IMG/VR virus record: IMGVR_UViG_3300032249_000810
Coordinates: 1 to 35,623 of that record
Strand: one strand, 5' to 3'
Source of the DNA: a virus
DNA length: 35,623 bases
Shown here piece by piece: positions 1-8,487 of this stretch. The notes beneath the pieces are model-generated. The model searched no databases. It was given only the letters and a program-made list of their open reading frames with translations, and was not told where the DNA came from. The position numbers were made by a program, and so were the translations under genes. Within the stretch, counting starts at the first letter, position 1; each line of letters opens with the position of its first letter.

Positions 1-3000
1 CAGATCGAAGCGCAAGTCTACACGCAAGGCGCCATCGGTGCGCTCGAAGGGCTTGGACTTGGCGGCCTAAAGTGGATCGACAAGACGCCATTCGGAAAGA
101 CCGTCAAGCAAGGCGTTGCTCGGTATCTGTTCGGTGGAGTCAAAGAAGGTGCGCAAGAAGTCCTGGCGGGTGCGCTGGTTGACGTGTCGGAGAAATACGG
201 CGGCATTGACCCGGAGCGGAACATTCTGGACGGGGAGAAGATCGCCCGGACGTTTGGGGCGAGCTTTATCGTAGGCTCTGCTTTGACAGGCCTGGAACGC
301 TCCGAACAGGAAACGTTGATCAAGGGGCAAGTTGCGCTCAACAAGATCGCCAAAGTTGAAAGCGCAAGCGTTCTCGACGGCTCGCATCCTGTCGTACAAC
401 AATTGCAATCCGTGATCGACGGCAACGCATCCGACGAAGTCCGGGCGGCTGCGTTGGAAAAGCTGGGCCAGTTCCGCGCGAACGCTCGGGAGCTTCTTGA
501 TTCGGTGACGCAGAACGAATCCCAGTTGACCGAAGCGGCGACCGTCGCGGGCATCATCCAACCGGAGGATAATCGTTCGCAGATCGAACGGCTTCTTGGC
601 CCTGAGCAAATCGTCGCTCTTCGGGATGCGGATGAAGCGGCGTTTTCGGAATCCTGGAAGGGGTTGGACAAGGCCGACAAGTCAGCGATTCGCGAAGCTC
701 TGGGCGTTTCTCCGAAGGCAAAGATTGCCGACGTTCGCGCGGCGTTTGTGAAGCAAGCGGAAGGCGTCGCAGTCGAGCCGGATCTTGCAACGGCAACGAC
801 TGCCGACCTTGTGCAGTTCTGGGAAACGCTTGACGCTCAACGCGGCGAGGCCCCATCGAAGATTGCCATTGTCCAGACCGAGGCGGACCTGCAAGCGGAG
901 ATTGATCGTGTCGGAATCACGCAAGAGGCGATGGATGCGGCGGTTTCGGTCGCGGACTCGCTCACGATTTCGGATGCATCCGTGACGGCTGACCCAGATA
1001 TCGTCCGCCCTGCTGAATCGGAGTTTGGCGAGTCCTTCGAGGTGCTTGGCGCCAACTGGGCCGAATACGAAAACGGCGTCCGTCAGTCTGCAATCTCGGT
1101 CGTGGCCGGGGAAAAGGCGCCTCTGATTCTGGCGCGGGAGAAGTCGCAAGCGTGGTTTAAGACTGCACTCAGCAGAGGCGAACTATCCCTTGATGAACTC
1201 CGCGCGGAGCGTGCGAGCTATGAGCAGTTCGACCCGGAAGCGGCCAGCAAGGCGCCAGACACGGACGAGGGAATGATCGAATGGGCGTCCGACCTTGCGG
1301 TTGACTACCTGACCGGCAAGGCGACGCAGACAAAGACGCTGCCGGAGCGTGTCCGCAACTTCTTTGCGGCTCTCGGTCGATGGTTCGATCACATCATGCG
1401 GCGGAGCGTGCGATTGCAGAAAGCTCTCGACGCTGGCGCAATCTCTCCCCGCTTTGAAGGTCAGCTGGCGCAAGCAACGGGCATTCAACGCGGCGCGGAA
1501 TTCAACCCGACCGAAGGATTGAGCGATGCCGAAGCGTTGCAGTTTAACGCGATTCGCGGAAAGACCGAAGCGGAGGTTGACGCTTATCTTGCGAAGAATC
1601 CCGACGTGTCCGACGAGGTTCTCACCGCTTACCAGGAAGACTTGCGGCGGTCGAAGGCGAGTCGCGAGCAAGCTGGACGGATCACGGTTCCGGGCGTTGC
1701 GGATCAAACTACGCTTTCCGTCTCTCGCCGTATGCCCGCGCTACGCATGACCCGAGAAGGGTTGCGTGAATCCATTGGTCGAATCAATGAAATCATCCGC
1801 GATCTTCCGCTATTCCGTCCAGCCAAGCGAATCAAGATCACGCTCCGCGAAGCGCAAGACTTGGCGCTAGGTGGCAGGATGGGTGAAGCGATGGCGCGTC
1901 GGAACCGGCTTGAATCCTGGCAACGTGACGCTGTTGTGAAGGCCTACCGGCAAGCTATGGGCCGCGTTCGTCAAGCTCGCCAGGATCAAGGCGAAGCTGG
2001 GCAACGTGTGGAGCGCAAACGTATCGAATCCGAATCCCTGGCGGTCGAGAAGTTGGCCGTTGAAGAGTTCACCAATTCGCCGGTTGTGTCTGCCATCCTT
2101 GCTTTGGGCGGCCTGAAGAGCAAGAAAGCGGCGGCAAAGAAAGAGAATTTCCGGCTCAACGCTGGCGACTATGATGGTGCCCCGAACCTTTCAAAGCGCG
2201 AGACCTCAGCCCTTTACAACGATGTAGACGGCGAGAGTATCGACGTTCTTGCGACCTCGATTGCAGAGCAAGGCTTGATCCCTGACGGCAATCCCCAGTC
2301 TCTCTGGGATGCCATCGACAAAGCCTCAAATGATTCAAAACGTCAAGCGGCGCGGCGATACCAAGAAGAGACCCGGGGCGAGTTCATGAACGCGCTAGGG
2401 GCCGGTCGGCAATTGATCTATTCCAATGATTTGGCGGTAGGTGACCAGCTGCAAATCGGCGGGCAGGCGATGACCGTAACGGACGTTTCAGAAGACGGCG
2501 CCGTTACTGTGCGCGGCGAGAAGTTTGGAATTCAAACCATTGATCCTGACAAACCTCTTTATGTGGACCGCGTTCTTTCTTCTGCGCTTGCTCCTCAAAC
2601 CATGGACGAGAACCAAGCGGCGCCACCGGAAGGCCTACTGAGCGTTGCGGAAGGGCGGCGCGTCCTTGAGTTGGATGTTAACGCGGAGATGCGCGAGACG
2701 TTCAAATCACGGATGGCAATCCTCAATGCTGTGCGCGACCTAGAAAGTATCCTTGCGGCGCTCCCGCCGGAACTGCGCGGCATCATTGGCGGATTCGGAA
2801 CCATCGCGGCAAGCGGCCCCCGTGTTCGCCGGAAGGTGCTGCTTGAGAAAGCGCGGAAAGCGCAAGGCGTCCTTGAACGCCACGCTCAAAGGACGCTTAT
2901 CGAGCAAGCGCACCGGATCATGGACCTGGGCGAAGCTCGGTTGAATGCCAAGGGATCGCCGGAGGGTCCAGCGGGGGCGGAAGTTGGGGCAAGGATTGGC

Positions 3001-6000
3001 AGGATTCGGGAGATTGCCAAGCTATCCCCGGATGAGGCGGCGGCACGGATGCAAGTCCTCGATGGGCTGATTGCCGAGGAAGAGGACGCAGACCGAATCA
3101 CGGAGCTTTTTGAAGAGATTCTGGATGTCGCGCAGTTCTCCGACCTGGAAAACCGGGACGCAACAACGCTTTTCGGAGTCGTCGATTACCTTCGCGAGTT
3201 GGTCGATACTGGACGTTCTCAGCGTCGCGCCCTGGTGGAGATGCAACGAAAGGAGAACGAGGATGACCGGCGCCAAGCTATCGACGTGATGACAGGCGCG
3301 ACCGCTTTGGCAAACTCCGCCGACGCTTCCCGCGAAGCCGACAAACTCGGGAGCTTCTTGGAGCAGCTTGACCAGTTCAACCGCGCCCATCTTTCCTGGG
3401 AGTGGCTTCTAAACGCAACGTCCCGACTGGACAAGTCGAGCGCACCGTTGCGGTCGTGGGTAAACCAAAAGTTTGGGCGACTTGTCCGCAAAGCCGAAGC
3501 CGGAGAACAAGCGTTCATTCGAAAGAAGAATAACGCGATGCTGGCCAAGATGGCGCAAGCTCGCGGGATCGACACGACAAGGCGCGGCTGGCAGTTCCGC
3601 TTATCACAAGCGAGCGTTGAGCATTACCAGAAGCAAGACAAGACCGGCGTGATGCGTCGGGAAATTTCCGATGACCGGCGCGAGGTTCGAGACGTTCCAA
3701 TCGCTCTGGCTTCCGAGCTGCAACGCGGGCGGATTCCAACCGATGAATCAGGCAAGAAGCTTGGCCAGAATCCGAACCAGCAACGGATTATCCTGGAGGC
3801 GTTGCAAGCCTACCAAGAAGAGGTTGCGGCGGTTGCGCAATCGCTCGAAGCCGAACAGGCGGAGCTTGCGCGGCTGACTGGAACCGCGACCGAGGCCGAA
3901 GTTTTGGCGGCATCAAAGAAGCGCGTCAAGGCTCTTGAATCCAAGCTGCGCGGCCTGAAGAGTAGGACGAAACTGAAAAGCGTTGACTTGACCGACTGGG
4001 ACTCTGTGCCGCTTGTCGAGCAACGGCTTTCCCAGGATCAAGCCATCAAGATCACGCTCGTTGCTCGCCAGGAGGACCAGCAAGCAAGCTTGCTTCACTG
4101 GGGATGGACTCCTGAAGTTGTGGAGCAAGTCGAGGCGTTCCTTACTCCTGAGAGTCGGGAGCTTCGGGACTGGCTGGCCGACGAATACAACGCGGGATAC
4201 GACGAGATCAACGCCGTCTATAAGGGAGAGTATGGTGCGAATCTCCCGAAGATTCTTAACTACTCCCCGGCTCCGAAGATCACGAGCAAGTCCATGGCGG
4301 ACATAAAGCTTTCGGGCGATGTCGGCGCGGCTGGGAATCTTTCCCCTGGATTCCTAACAACCCGTGTGAAGAACATGGCGGAACCGAATTTCGAGACAGG
4401 CGCCGTCTCCGAATATCAGCGTCACGTTGCGCAGATGGGGCACTTCATCAACTGGGTTGCACCGATGCGCAAGCTTCGTTCCGTGTTCGGTCACAAGGAC
4501 GCGCAAAAGGCAATTACGCAAGCCGGGGGGCGTGCGCTCAATGCAGAGATTCAGGCACGGTTGCGGATCTTCGCGGACGGCGGCGTTCGCAATGCGCAAT
4601 CGCTGGCGTGGGTTGACACGATTCGGCGGGCTTTGGTTCTCAAAGGGCTTTCGTTCAACCTTGGCCAGTTCCCTAAACAATTGACCGGCATCCCGGCCTA
4701 TATGTTTGAGGTTCCGGTGCGGAAGTTTCTGAAGTATCAAGGCGAGCTTGCGGCGGAGTTTGCCAAAGCGGTCGCGACTGGGGAAGCATCGGCAGATTTG
4801 CAAGCCGTTCTTGAATCGGACTTCATCAAGGATCGCTGGAATGATGGTTATGACCGGGACGTTCGGGCGATTCTGTCTGGCGCTTTTGATAAGCGGCCGG
4901 GCGGCGAGATGAAGCCAAAATCACTCCTTTCGCACATTATCGAAAACGGCATGATGCCTTCCCGCGCGGGCGACCTTTCGACGGCAGTCGTCGGAGGATA
5001 CGCGGCCTATCGGCATGGCAAGGAAATCTACCTTCGCGAAGCTCGGCAACGCGGCGAGGATGTCGATTCTCCGGCAGTCCAGAGAGCAGCGCGGGAGGAA
5101 GGGTTGCTCTACATGGCCGAAGTGACCGAGCGGACGCAGACAGGGAGCGGGTTGAAAGATCTTTCCTCGTTCGAGTCTGGCGGCTCTGCGTCGCGGTTGT
5201 TCACGGTGTTCTTGACCAACGCGCGGAACTATTACCAGTCCACCTACATGACCCTGCCGGATGCCATCGCAAACCGGCCCGGGGCGCGGAAGGACTTTGC
5301 GCGGCGGTGGATCGTCGGGCATATCGTCCTTCCAACGTTGTTTCAGCTTGTCGTGGATGCGCTGAAGGTGCCGTTTCAAGACGACGAAGAGCGTGAGGAT
5401 TATCTCGATCCTGTCGAGGCGTCGAAGCGATACGGTTACATGATGGCCCTTGGCCCGCTGGCGGGACTGTATGGCGCAGGCCAAGGGATCGCCTTTGCTC
5501 TCCAGAAGATTTTTGATCAAAAGGGCTTTTCAGCACCCAACCCGGTGACGGCGGCGGTCGTGGAATCCGGTGACGGGCTGGCGATGCTGGCCGATGGGGT
5601 AGAAGATGGCATCACCCTGGAAGACATCACGAAGACCACGCTCGAAATCCTCGAAGCTCACGCGGCGTTGACCGGGGGCGGAACGCTCGTTATCCCGATT
5701 GCGGAACGCGGCTTGAAGTCTCTCGGGTTGGACGATGACCTTGACCAAGCTCTATTCGAAAGCCCGACCGAAAAAGCGGCGAGGGTGGCGGACGAGCGAT
5801 GGGACGGGATGAAGCGCGACCTCGCCAAGCTGGACGACAAGGCCCGGAAGGGTCGCGTTGCAGAGATGCGCAAGGCTGGGGACATCACCAGTGCAGAAGC
5901 CAAGTTGTTGGCGCGGACGAAGAAAGAGCGCGAGGAGTCGCCGGAGATCAAGAAGCTACGCGGCTTCGGAACGGCCAGCGGCGCCAGGGCGGCGGCAATG

Positions 6001-6123
6001 CGCGAGCAACTTCGCGGACTGCCGGAAGCGGCGCGTCAAGACCTTATGGACGAATGGGAAGCGGCAGGCCTCCTGTCTTCAACAATCACCGCTCAATTGT
6101 CGCGTGTGCAACAGGGACGGTAA
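1..6123 (+). CDS. Giant internal virion protein (gp16-like/polyvalent), 5' truncated
   Basis: The frame is open from the first base, so the N-terminus lies outside the window; 2040 residues are visible before TAA at 6121. GTG at 184 is not a credible start because the codons before it read as good protein (QGAIGALEGLGLGGL, then FGGVKEGAQEVLAG). This Gly/Ala-rich stretch is typical of giant phage ejection or polyvalent proteins. Long charged helical stretches follow. Near the C-terminus are two hydrophobic segments (about residues 1768-1790 and 1811-1838), then a charged tail. It follows a gp14-like gene if the genome is circular, matching the T7 order gp14-gp15-gp16, so I infer a protein ejected with the DNA that helps channel formation. 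No lytic transglycosylase motif is visible, but such a domain would sit in the missing N-terminus. The class is fairly sure; the detailed function is not. Confidence 0.75.
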   Translation, partial: QIEAQVYTQGAIGALEGLGLGGLKWIDKTPFGKTVKQGVARYLFGGVKEGAQEVLAGALVDVSEKYGGIDPERNILDGEKIARTFGASFIVGSALTGLERSEQETLIKGQVALNKIAKVESASVLDGSHPVVQQLQSVIDGNASDEVRAAALEKLGQFRANARELLDSVTQNESQLTEAATVAGIIQPEDNRSQIERLLGPEQIVALRDADEAAFSESWKGLDKADKSAIREALGVSPKAKIADVRAAFVKQAEGVAVEPDLATATTADLVQFWETLDAQRGEAPSKIAIVQTEADLQAEIDRVGITQEAMDAAVSVADSLTISDASVTADPDIVRPAESEFGESFEVLGANWAEYENGVRQSAISVVAGEKAPLILAREKSQAWFKTALSRGELSLDELRAERASYEQFDPEAASKAPDTDEGMIEWASDLAVDYLTGKATQTKTLPERVRNFFAALGRWFDHIMRRSVRLQKALDAGAISPRFEGQLAQATGIQRGAEFNPTEGLSDAEALQFNAIRGKTEAEVDAYLAKNPDVSDEVLTAYQEDLRRSKASREQAGRITVPGVADQTTLSVSRRMPALRMTREGLRESIGRINEIIRDLPLFRPAKRIKITLREAQDLALGGRMGEAMARRNRLESWQRDAVVKAYRQAMGRVRQARQDQGEAGQRVERKRIESESLAVEKLAVEEFTNSPVVSAILALGGLKSKKAAAKKENFRLNAGDYDGAPNLSKRETSALYNDVDGESIDVLATSIAEQGLIPDGNPQSLWDAIDKASNDSKRQAARRYQEETRGEFMNALGAGRQLIYSNDLAVGDQLQIGGQAMTVTDVSEDGAVTVRGEKFGIQTIDPDKPLYVDRVLSSALAPQTMDENQAAPPEGLLSVAEGRRVLELDVNAEMRETFKSRMAILNAVRDLESILAALPPELRGIIGGFGTIAASGPRVRRKVLLEKARKAQGVLERHAQRTLIEQAHRIMDLGEARLNAKGSPEGPAGAEVGARIGRIREIAKLSPDEAAARMQVLDGLIAEEEDADRITELFEEILDVAQFSDLENRDATTLFGVVDYLRELVDTGRSQRRALVEMQRKENEDDRRQAIDVMTGATALANSADASREADKLGSFLEQLDQFNRAHLSWEWLLNATSRLDKSSAPLRSWVNQKFGRLVRKAEAGEQAFIRKKNNAMLAKMAQARGIDTTRRGWQFRLSQASVEHYQKQDKTGVMRREISDDRREVRDVPIALASELQRGRIPTDESGKKLGQNPNQQRIILEALQAYQEEVAAVAQSLEAEQAELARLTGTATEAEVLAASKKRVKALESKLRGLKSRTKLKSVDLTDWDSVPLVEQRLSQDQAIKITLVARQEDQQASLLHWGWTPEVVEQVEAFLTPESRELRDWLADEYNAGYDEINAVYKGEYGANLPKILNYSPAPKITSKSMADIKLSGDVGAAGNLSPGFLTTRVKNMAEPNFETGAVSEYQRHVAQMGHFINWVAPMRKLRSVFGHKDAQKAITQAGGRALNAEIQARLRIFADGGVRNAQSLAWVDTIRRALVLKGLSFNLGQFPKQLTGIPAYMFEVPVRKFLKYQGELAAEFAKAVATGEASADLQAVLESDFIKDRWNDGYDRDVRAILSGAFDKRPGGEMKPKSLLSHIIENGMMPSRAGDLSTAVVGGYAAYRHGKEIYLREARQRGEDVDSPAVQRAAREEGLLYMAEVTERTQTGSGLKDLSSFESGGSASRLFTVFLTNARNYYQSTYMTLPDAIANRPGARKDFARRWIVGHIVLPTLFQLVVDALKVPFQDDEEREDYLDPVEASKRYGYMMALGPLAGLYGAGQGIAFALQKIFDQKGFSAPNPVTAAVVESGDGLAMLADGVEDGITLEDITKTTLEILEAHAALTGGGTLVIPIAERGLKSLGLDDDLDQALFESPTEKAARVADERWDGMKRDLAKLDDKARKGRVAEMRKAGDITSAEAKLLARTKKEREESPEIKKLRGFGTASGARAAAMREQLRGLPEAARQDLMDEWEAAGLLSSTITAQLSRVQQGR

Positions 6124-6256
6124 TAATCGCCAGGATGATGGAGACGATCACCCATGGAAGAGGGTGCGCTCCATTGCTTACCATGATGCGGCAAAGCTCG
6201 AATCCTCCAAAGATTGCGGCCATGCCTGCAAGGGCTCGATTCTTTCGGGTATTCAT
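6086..6256 (-). CDS. Small membrane protein, 56 aa
   Basis: The ORF runs from ATG at 6256 to TGA at 6086 and overlaps the 3' end of the convergent giant virion gene by 38 bp. It begins MNTRKNRALAGMAAIFGG, with a basic N-terminus and a weakly hydrophobic segment, followed by a clear transmembrane stretch (about residues 34-51, WVIVSIILAIITVPVA). It has no recognisable family. The motif CGGACAATC lies 6 nt before the ATG and also occurs 4 nt before the start of the neighbouring minus-strand membrane ORF, which supports both as real and related in expression. Possible roles are holin/antiholin or superinfection exclusion; neither is shown by the sequence. Confidence 0.5.
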   Translation of the reverse strand: MNTRKNRALAGMAAIFGGFELCRIMVSNGAHPLPWVIVSIILAIITVPVAHATIER

Positions 6257-6291
6257 TACGTTGATTGTCCGAACATATCAGTTAGTCCGCC

Positions 6292-6447
6292 CTATTCTTT
6301 AATAGGGCTCTGCGTTATTAAAGGTTGAGCTGTCAAGGAATCCTTGCCAACTGCAAGCCTCATCTTCCTGAATTCGTCCCCGGCATAGGTCGCGGCCACC
6401 GCAACCCAGATCAGAACCAACACGCTCAAAGCCCATTTCTTCGCCAT
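6292..6447 (-). CDS. Small N-terminally anchored membrane protein, 51 aa
   Basis: ATG at 6447 gives MAKKWALSVLVLIWVAVAAT, a basic N-tip followed by one transmembrane helix. A polar C-terminal tail of about 28 residues with several charged side chains follows. A TTG 33 nt upstream would extend the ORF, but the ATG places the basic residues directly before the helix. The gene is upstream of, and on the same strand as, the 56-aa membrane ORF (35-bp gap). Both have CGGACAATC just before the start. The topology fits a small inner-membrane protein such as a spanin-like or exclusion protein. Family not recognised. Confidence 0.5.
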   Translation of the reverse strand: MAKKWALSVLVLIWVAVAATYAGDEFRKMRLAVGKDSLTAQPLITQSPIKE

Positions 6448-6554
6448 GGGAGATTGTCCGCAAGGGTTGAAAGAACGCAATTCAGAGTAATTCTAGCGTT
6501 GCATTTTAGTGATTATGAATGATGCTCTGTCAGGCAGAAAATTGACTCATTGAA

Positions 6555-7061
6555 ATGAAGCTGGAAGAAAGATTGACGCTTGAGGATGTGCGCGGGCTTT
6601 TAGCCTACAATCCTAAAACGGGCGTGATTACCAATAGGATCAGAAGAAACCCTAGGGCTGCGGCTGGCGCTGCGGCTGGATGTGTGGGAGGGCACGGGTA
6701 TGTAGTGGTTGGGATCAATGGTAGGCTATTCCGGGCGCATCACTTGGCGTGGCTGCTGCATTATGGGATGTGGCCAGCTTCATCAATCGACCACATCAAT
6801 AGGAACAAGCTAGACAACAGCATTAGCAATCTTCGCCTCGCATCTGATAGCGAACAGATGTGGAATCAAAGAGTCCGCAAAAATTCAACATCGGGCATCA
6901 AGGGGGTTATTTGGGTCAAGAAGCTGAAGAAATGGCAGGCATCAGCCTGCATTAATTACAAGAGGTTTACCTTTGGTTGCTTCGAGACAAAAGAAGAGGC
7001 GGCTGAGGCGGTTCGGATCGGGCGCGAGCGACTACATGGTCAGTTTGCCTGTCACGCCTAA
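6555..7061 (+). CDS. HNH homing endonuclease with AP2-type DNA-binding domain
   Basis: This is a 168-aa free-standing HNH/AP2 endonuclease. The HNH core is seen as the HHLAW motif followed by SIDHINRNKLDNSISNLR (about residues 70-98), with the usual His-Asp-His and downstream Asn. The C-terminal part (from about residue 112, GIKGVIWVKKLKKWQ, to FETKEEAAEA) is an AP2-like domain that would bind target DNA. This architecture is common in mobile genes inserted between phage genes. It sits between the virion/small-membrane genes and the tRNA. A second gene of the same architecture lies at 32237-32755. No Shine-Dalgarno is visible. A self-mobilising role is inferred from family knowledge. Confidence 0.88.
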   Translation: MKLEERLTLEDVRGLLAYNPKTGVITNRIRRNPRAAAGAAAGCVGGHGYVVVGINGRLFRAHHLAWLLHYGMWPASSIDHINRNKLDNSISNLRLASDSEQMWNQRVRKNSTSGIKGVIWVKKLKKWQASACINYKRFTFGCFETKEEAAEAVRIGRERLHGQFACHA

Positions 7062-7086
7062 TTCTAAGCCGTCATTTCACTGAGTA

Positions 7087-7115
7087 TTGACAGCATGGCG
7101 TTTGCGCTGTATGAT
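7087..7115 (+). promoter_or_regulatory. Sigma70-type promoter for the tRNA
   Basis: A consensus TTGACA at 7087-7092 is followed after exactly 17 bp by TATGAT at 7110-7115. This predicts a start at about 7122, some seven bases before the tRNA. It is the best promoter match I saw in the window. It probably also serves the zinc-ribbon and endolysin genes downstream. The -10 overlaps a GTATGA...TCATAC inverted repeat, so it may be repressed. Confidence 0.75.
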
Positions 7116-7126
7116 GTTCGTCATAC
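7109..7126. promoter_or_regulatory. Operator-like inverted repeat over the tRNA promoter
   Basis: GTATGA (7109-7114) and TCATAC (7121-7126) form a perfect 6-bp inverted repeat. It extends to the heptamers GTATGAT and GTCATAC, whose starts are 11 bp apart. It covers the -10 element and the predicted transcription start. The heptamer recurs at the control-region sites near 19.2, 19.8 and 21.5 kb. Confidence 0.5.
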
Positions 7127-7128
7127 AA

Positions 7129-7204
7129 GTCAGGGTGGAGAAGCCCGGTTTACCTTGTCAGGCTCATAACCTGAAGATCGCCAGTTCGAATCTGGCCCCT
7201 GACT
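7129..7204 (+). tRNA. tRNA-Met (CAT), initiator-like body
   Basis: A 76-nt cloverleaf. The acceptor GTCAGGG pairs perfectly with CCCTGAC. The D stem has three pairs (G10-T25, A11-T24, G12-C23) and a G18G19-containing loop. The anticodon stem is TCAGG/CCTGA with loop CTCATAA, so the anticodon is CAT. The T arm is GCCAG-TTCGAAT-CTGGC. CCA is not encoded. The D arm (AGCCCGG loop, A11:U24 pair) resembles initiator tRNA, but position 1 pairs with 72 and A29:T41 replaces one of the three G-C pairs expected in initiators. The discriminator is T73, unusual for Met. Either a charged elongator or an altered initiator is possible; an Ile decoder with modified C34 cannot be excluded. Confidence 0.85.
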
Positions 7205-7211
7205 CTTTTTC

Positions 7212-7424
7212 ATGACGAGAGCCGAAACAGCCCGAAAAATCGCAGCCAACCCGGGCGGATACAAGATTTGCCAGGGTTGCGACTCCATCGTTGAGGCTGA
7301 CGTTACAATCTGCGCGAACTGCCGCGCGTATCGCTTCGAATCCAACGCGCGGCTTGTGATTGCTCACGCGATGCTGCTTGGATCGAGGGCAAGGCAGACA
7401 CCGATTCCAGAAGATTACCAATGA
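7212..7424 (+). CDS. Small zinc-ribbon protein, 70 aa
   Basis: CQGC and CANC pairs (about residues 20-23 and 35-38) form a four-cysteine zinc ribbon in the middle of the protein, followed by CRAYRF-like residues and a helical C-terminus (ARLVIAHAMLLGSR). The ATG lies 8 nt after the tRNA 3' end, so it should be cotranscribed with the tRNA. It overlaps the amidase start by four bases (ATGA), suggesting translational coupling. Similar small zinc-ribbon proteins occur in other phages, as I recall, but no function is known to me. DNA- or RNA-binding or regulatory roles are possible. Confidence 0.75.
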   Translation: MTRAETARKIAANPGGYKICQGCDSIVEADVTICANCRAYRFESNARLVIAHAMLLGSRARQTPIPEDYQ

Positions 7425-8161
7425 AAACCACCGATCTAATCGAATCAGCCCGTCGAGCACTTAACGCGGGAGACTTTGCCGGAAGCCTTGCGGCAATCAA
7501 TGCGCTTGAATCGGCGTTGTCTCCCGTGTCGTTTGTTCCTGTTTCTGGCGCGAACACCCTCGGCCAGGGGGCTTTGACAAAGCGTCCAGGCACAAGGCGG
7601 GCTAAGGTCGCGATCTGCGTCGGCCATTCCCGCCAAGGAGACAAGGGCGCGGAATCGGTAAATGGCGTGACGGAGTGGACCTACAACCGCGACGTTGCGG
7701 AATACCTGTTCACGGAACTTGGAAAGCGCGGCATCGATTCGAAGATCTTCCACCGCTACGCCGGACTTGACTACCCGTCCGCGATGAAATGGCTTGCGGC
7801 CCAGGTGAAAGACTACGGCGCAGATTGCGCCCTGGAACTCCATTTCAACAGCGCGGGCGCGATGGCGAGCGGTTTCGAGGTGCTTTGTTTCGATCCCCGA
7901 AAGGACATCCCGTCAACGCGGTTTGCAAAGTCCGTGCTGGACAAGATGGCGAAGGCATGGCCGGAAGGACGCAACCGCAACGTCAAATGGGCGGAGCGTG
8001 GCCGCCTCTTCATTGAGTCGCTCCCCTGCCCTGCCATCATCGTCGAGCCGTTTTTCGGCAGCAACACATCCGACTGGGAGCGGTGGAAGAACGCGCAAGC
8101 TGAACTGGCCGGGATCTACGCGGACGGGGTCCAAGATTGGATGCTGACCCTGGCAAAATGA
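7421..8161 (+). CDS. N-acetylmuramoyl-L-alanine amidase (Amidase_3), endolysin
   Basis: The catalytic domain spans about residues 61-242 of 246. The zinc/catalytic pattern of Amidase_3 is visible: H69 in VGHSRQG, E85 in GVTEW, H141 in LELHFNS and E209 in IIVEPFF. A 60-residue N-terminal helical segment (ESARRALNAGDFAGSLAAIN) precedes it. There is no signal peptide, so export would need a holin. It cleaves the amide bond between MurNAc and L-alanine in peptidoglycan at lysis. It overlaps the zinc-ribbon gene upstream and the Trp-rich gene downstream by ATGA junctions, forming a compact lysis operon. Confidence 0.9.
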   Translation: MKTTDLIESARRALNAGDFAGSLAAINALESALSPVSFVPVSGANTLGQGALTKRPGTRRAKVAICVGHSRQGDKGAESVNGVTEWTYNRDVAEYLFTELGKRGIDSKIFHRYAGLDYPSAMKWLAAQVKDYGADCALELHFNSAGAMASGFEVLCFDPRKDIPSTRFAKSVLDKMAKAWPEGRNRNVKWAERGRLFIESLPCPAIIVEPFFGSNTSDWERWKNAQAELAGIYADGVQDWMLTLAK

Positions 8162-8373
8162 AAGCAACGCTCGAATACAACGATCACTGGCACGCGCTTC
8201 GCCTGTCATCGCGTCGCCTTCGGATCGTCATCACTGCCCTCCCCTTCCGCTTTTGGGAGGATCGCCGGATCTGGGCCTACTCTACGGAGTCGTTTGGATG
8301 GTGGGGCGGTCGCGTGTTTGGGCCGGTGACGGTTTTGGTTCCCTGTGAGTCGATGAAGGCTTCGATTCTCTGA
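8158..8373 (+). CDS. Small Trp-rich protein downstream of endolysin, 71 aa
   Basis: The start was chosen at the ATG overlapping the amidase stop (ATGA at 8158-8161); a start 21 nt upstream is also open. The sequence is basic and rich in aromatic residues (WHALRLSSRRLRIVI, FRFWEDRRIWAY, ESFGWWGGRVFGP). It has no long transmembrane helix. Position suggests an accessory lysis or late function. Family not recognised. Confidence 0.6.
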   Translation: MKATLEYNDHWHALRLSSRRLRIVITALPFRFWEDRRIWAYSTESFGWWGGRVFGPVTVLVPCESMKASIL

Positions 8374-8384
8374 ATGCTAGACTT

Positions 8385-8428
8385 TTTCCGTTGTCGGATC
8401 CTTGCCCATAAAACCTTTCCTTGTCGGA
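8385..8428 (+). repeat. Direct repeats, candidate integrase arm-type sites
   Basis: TTTCCGTTGTCGGA (8385-8398) and TTTCCTTGTCGGA (8416-8428) are near-identical direct copies about 31 bp apart. They lie in the non-coding region just left of the tRNA-like attP core and upstream of the integrase gene. Tyrosine integrases bind short direct repeats (arm sites) flanking attP, and this position fits. Confidence 0.45.
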
Positions 8429-8487
8429 AAAACCATAAATCTTAATGGGTTCAGAAGGAAAAGCGGCGAATCCTACGGGGTAAAAAG

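Noticed and set aside
184-6123. Start of the giant gene at GTG 184
   Set aside because: The frame is open and protein-like from base 1, so the gene begins upstream of the window.
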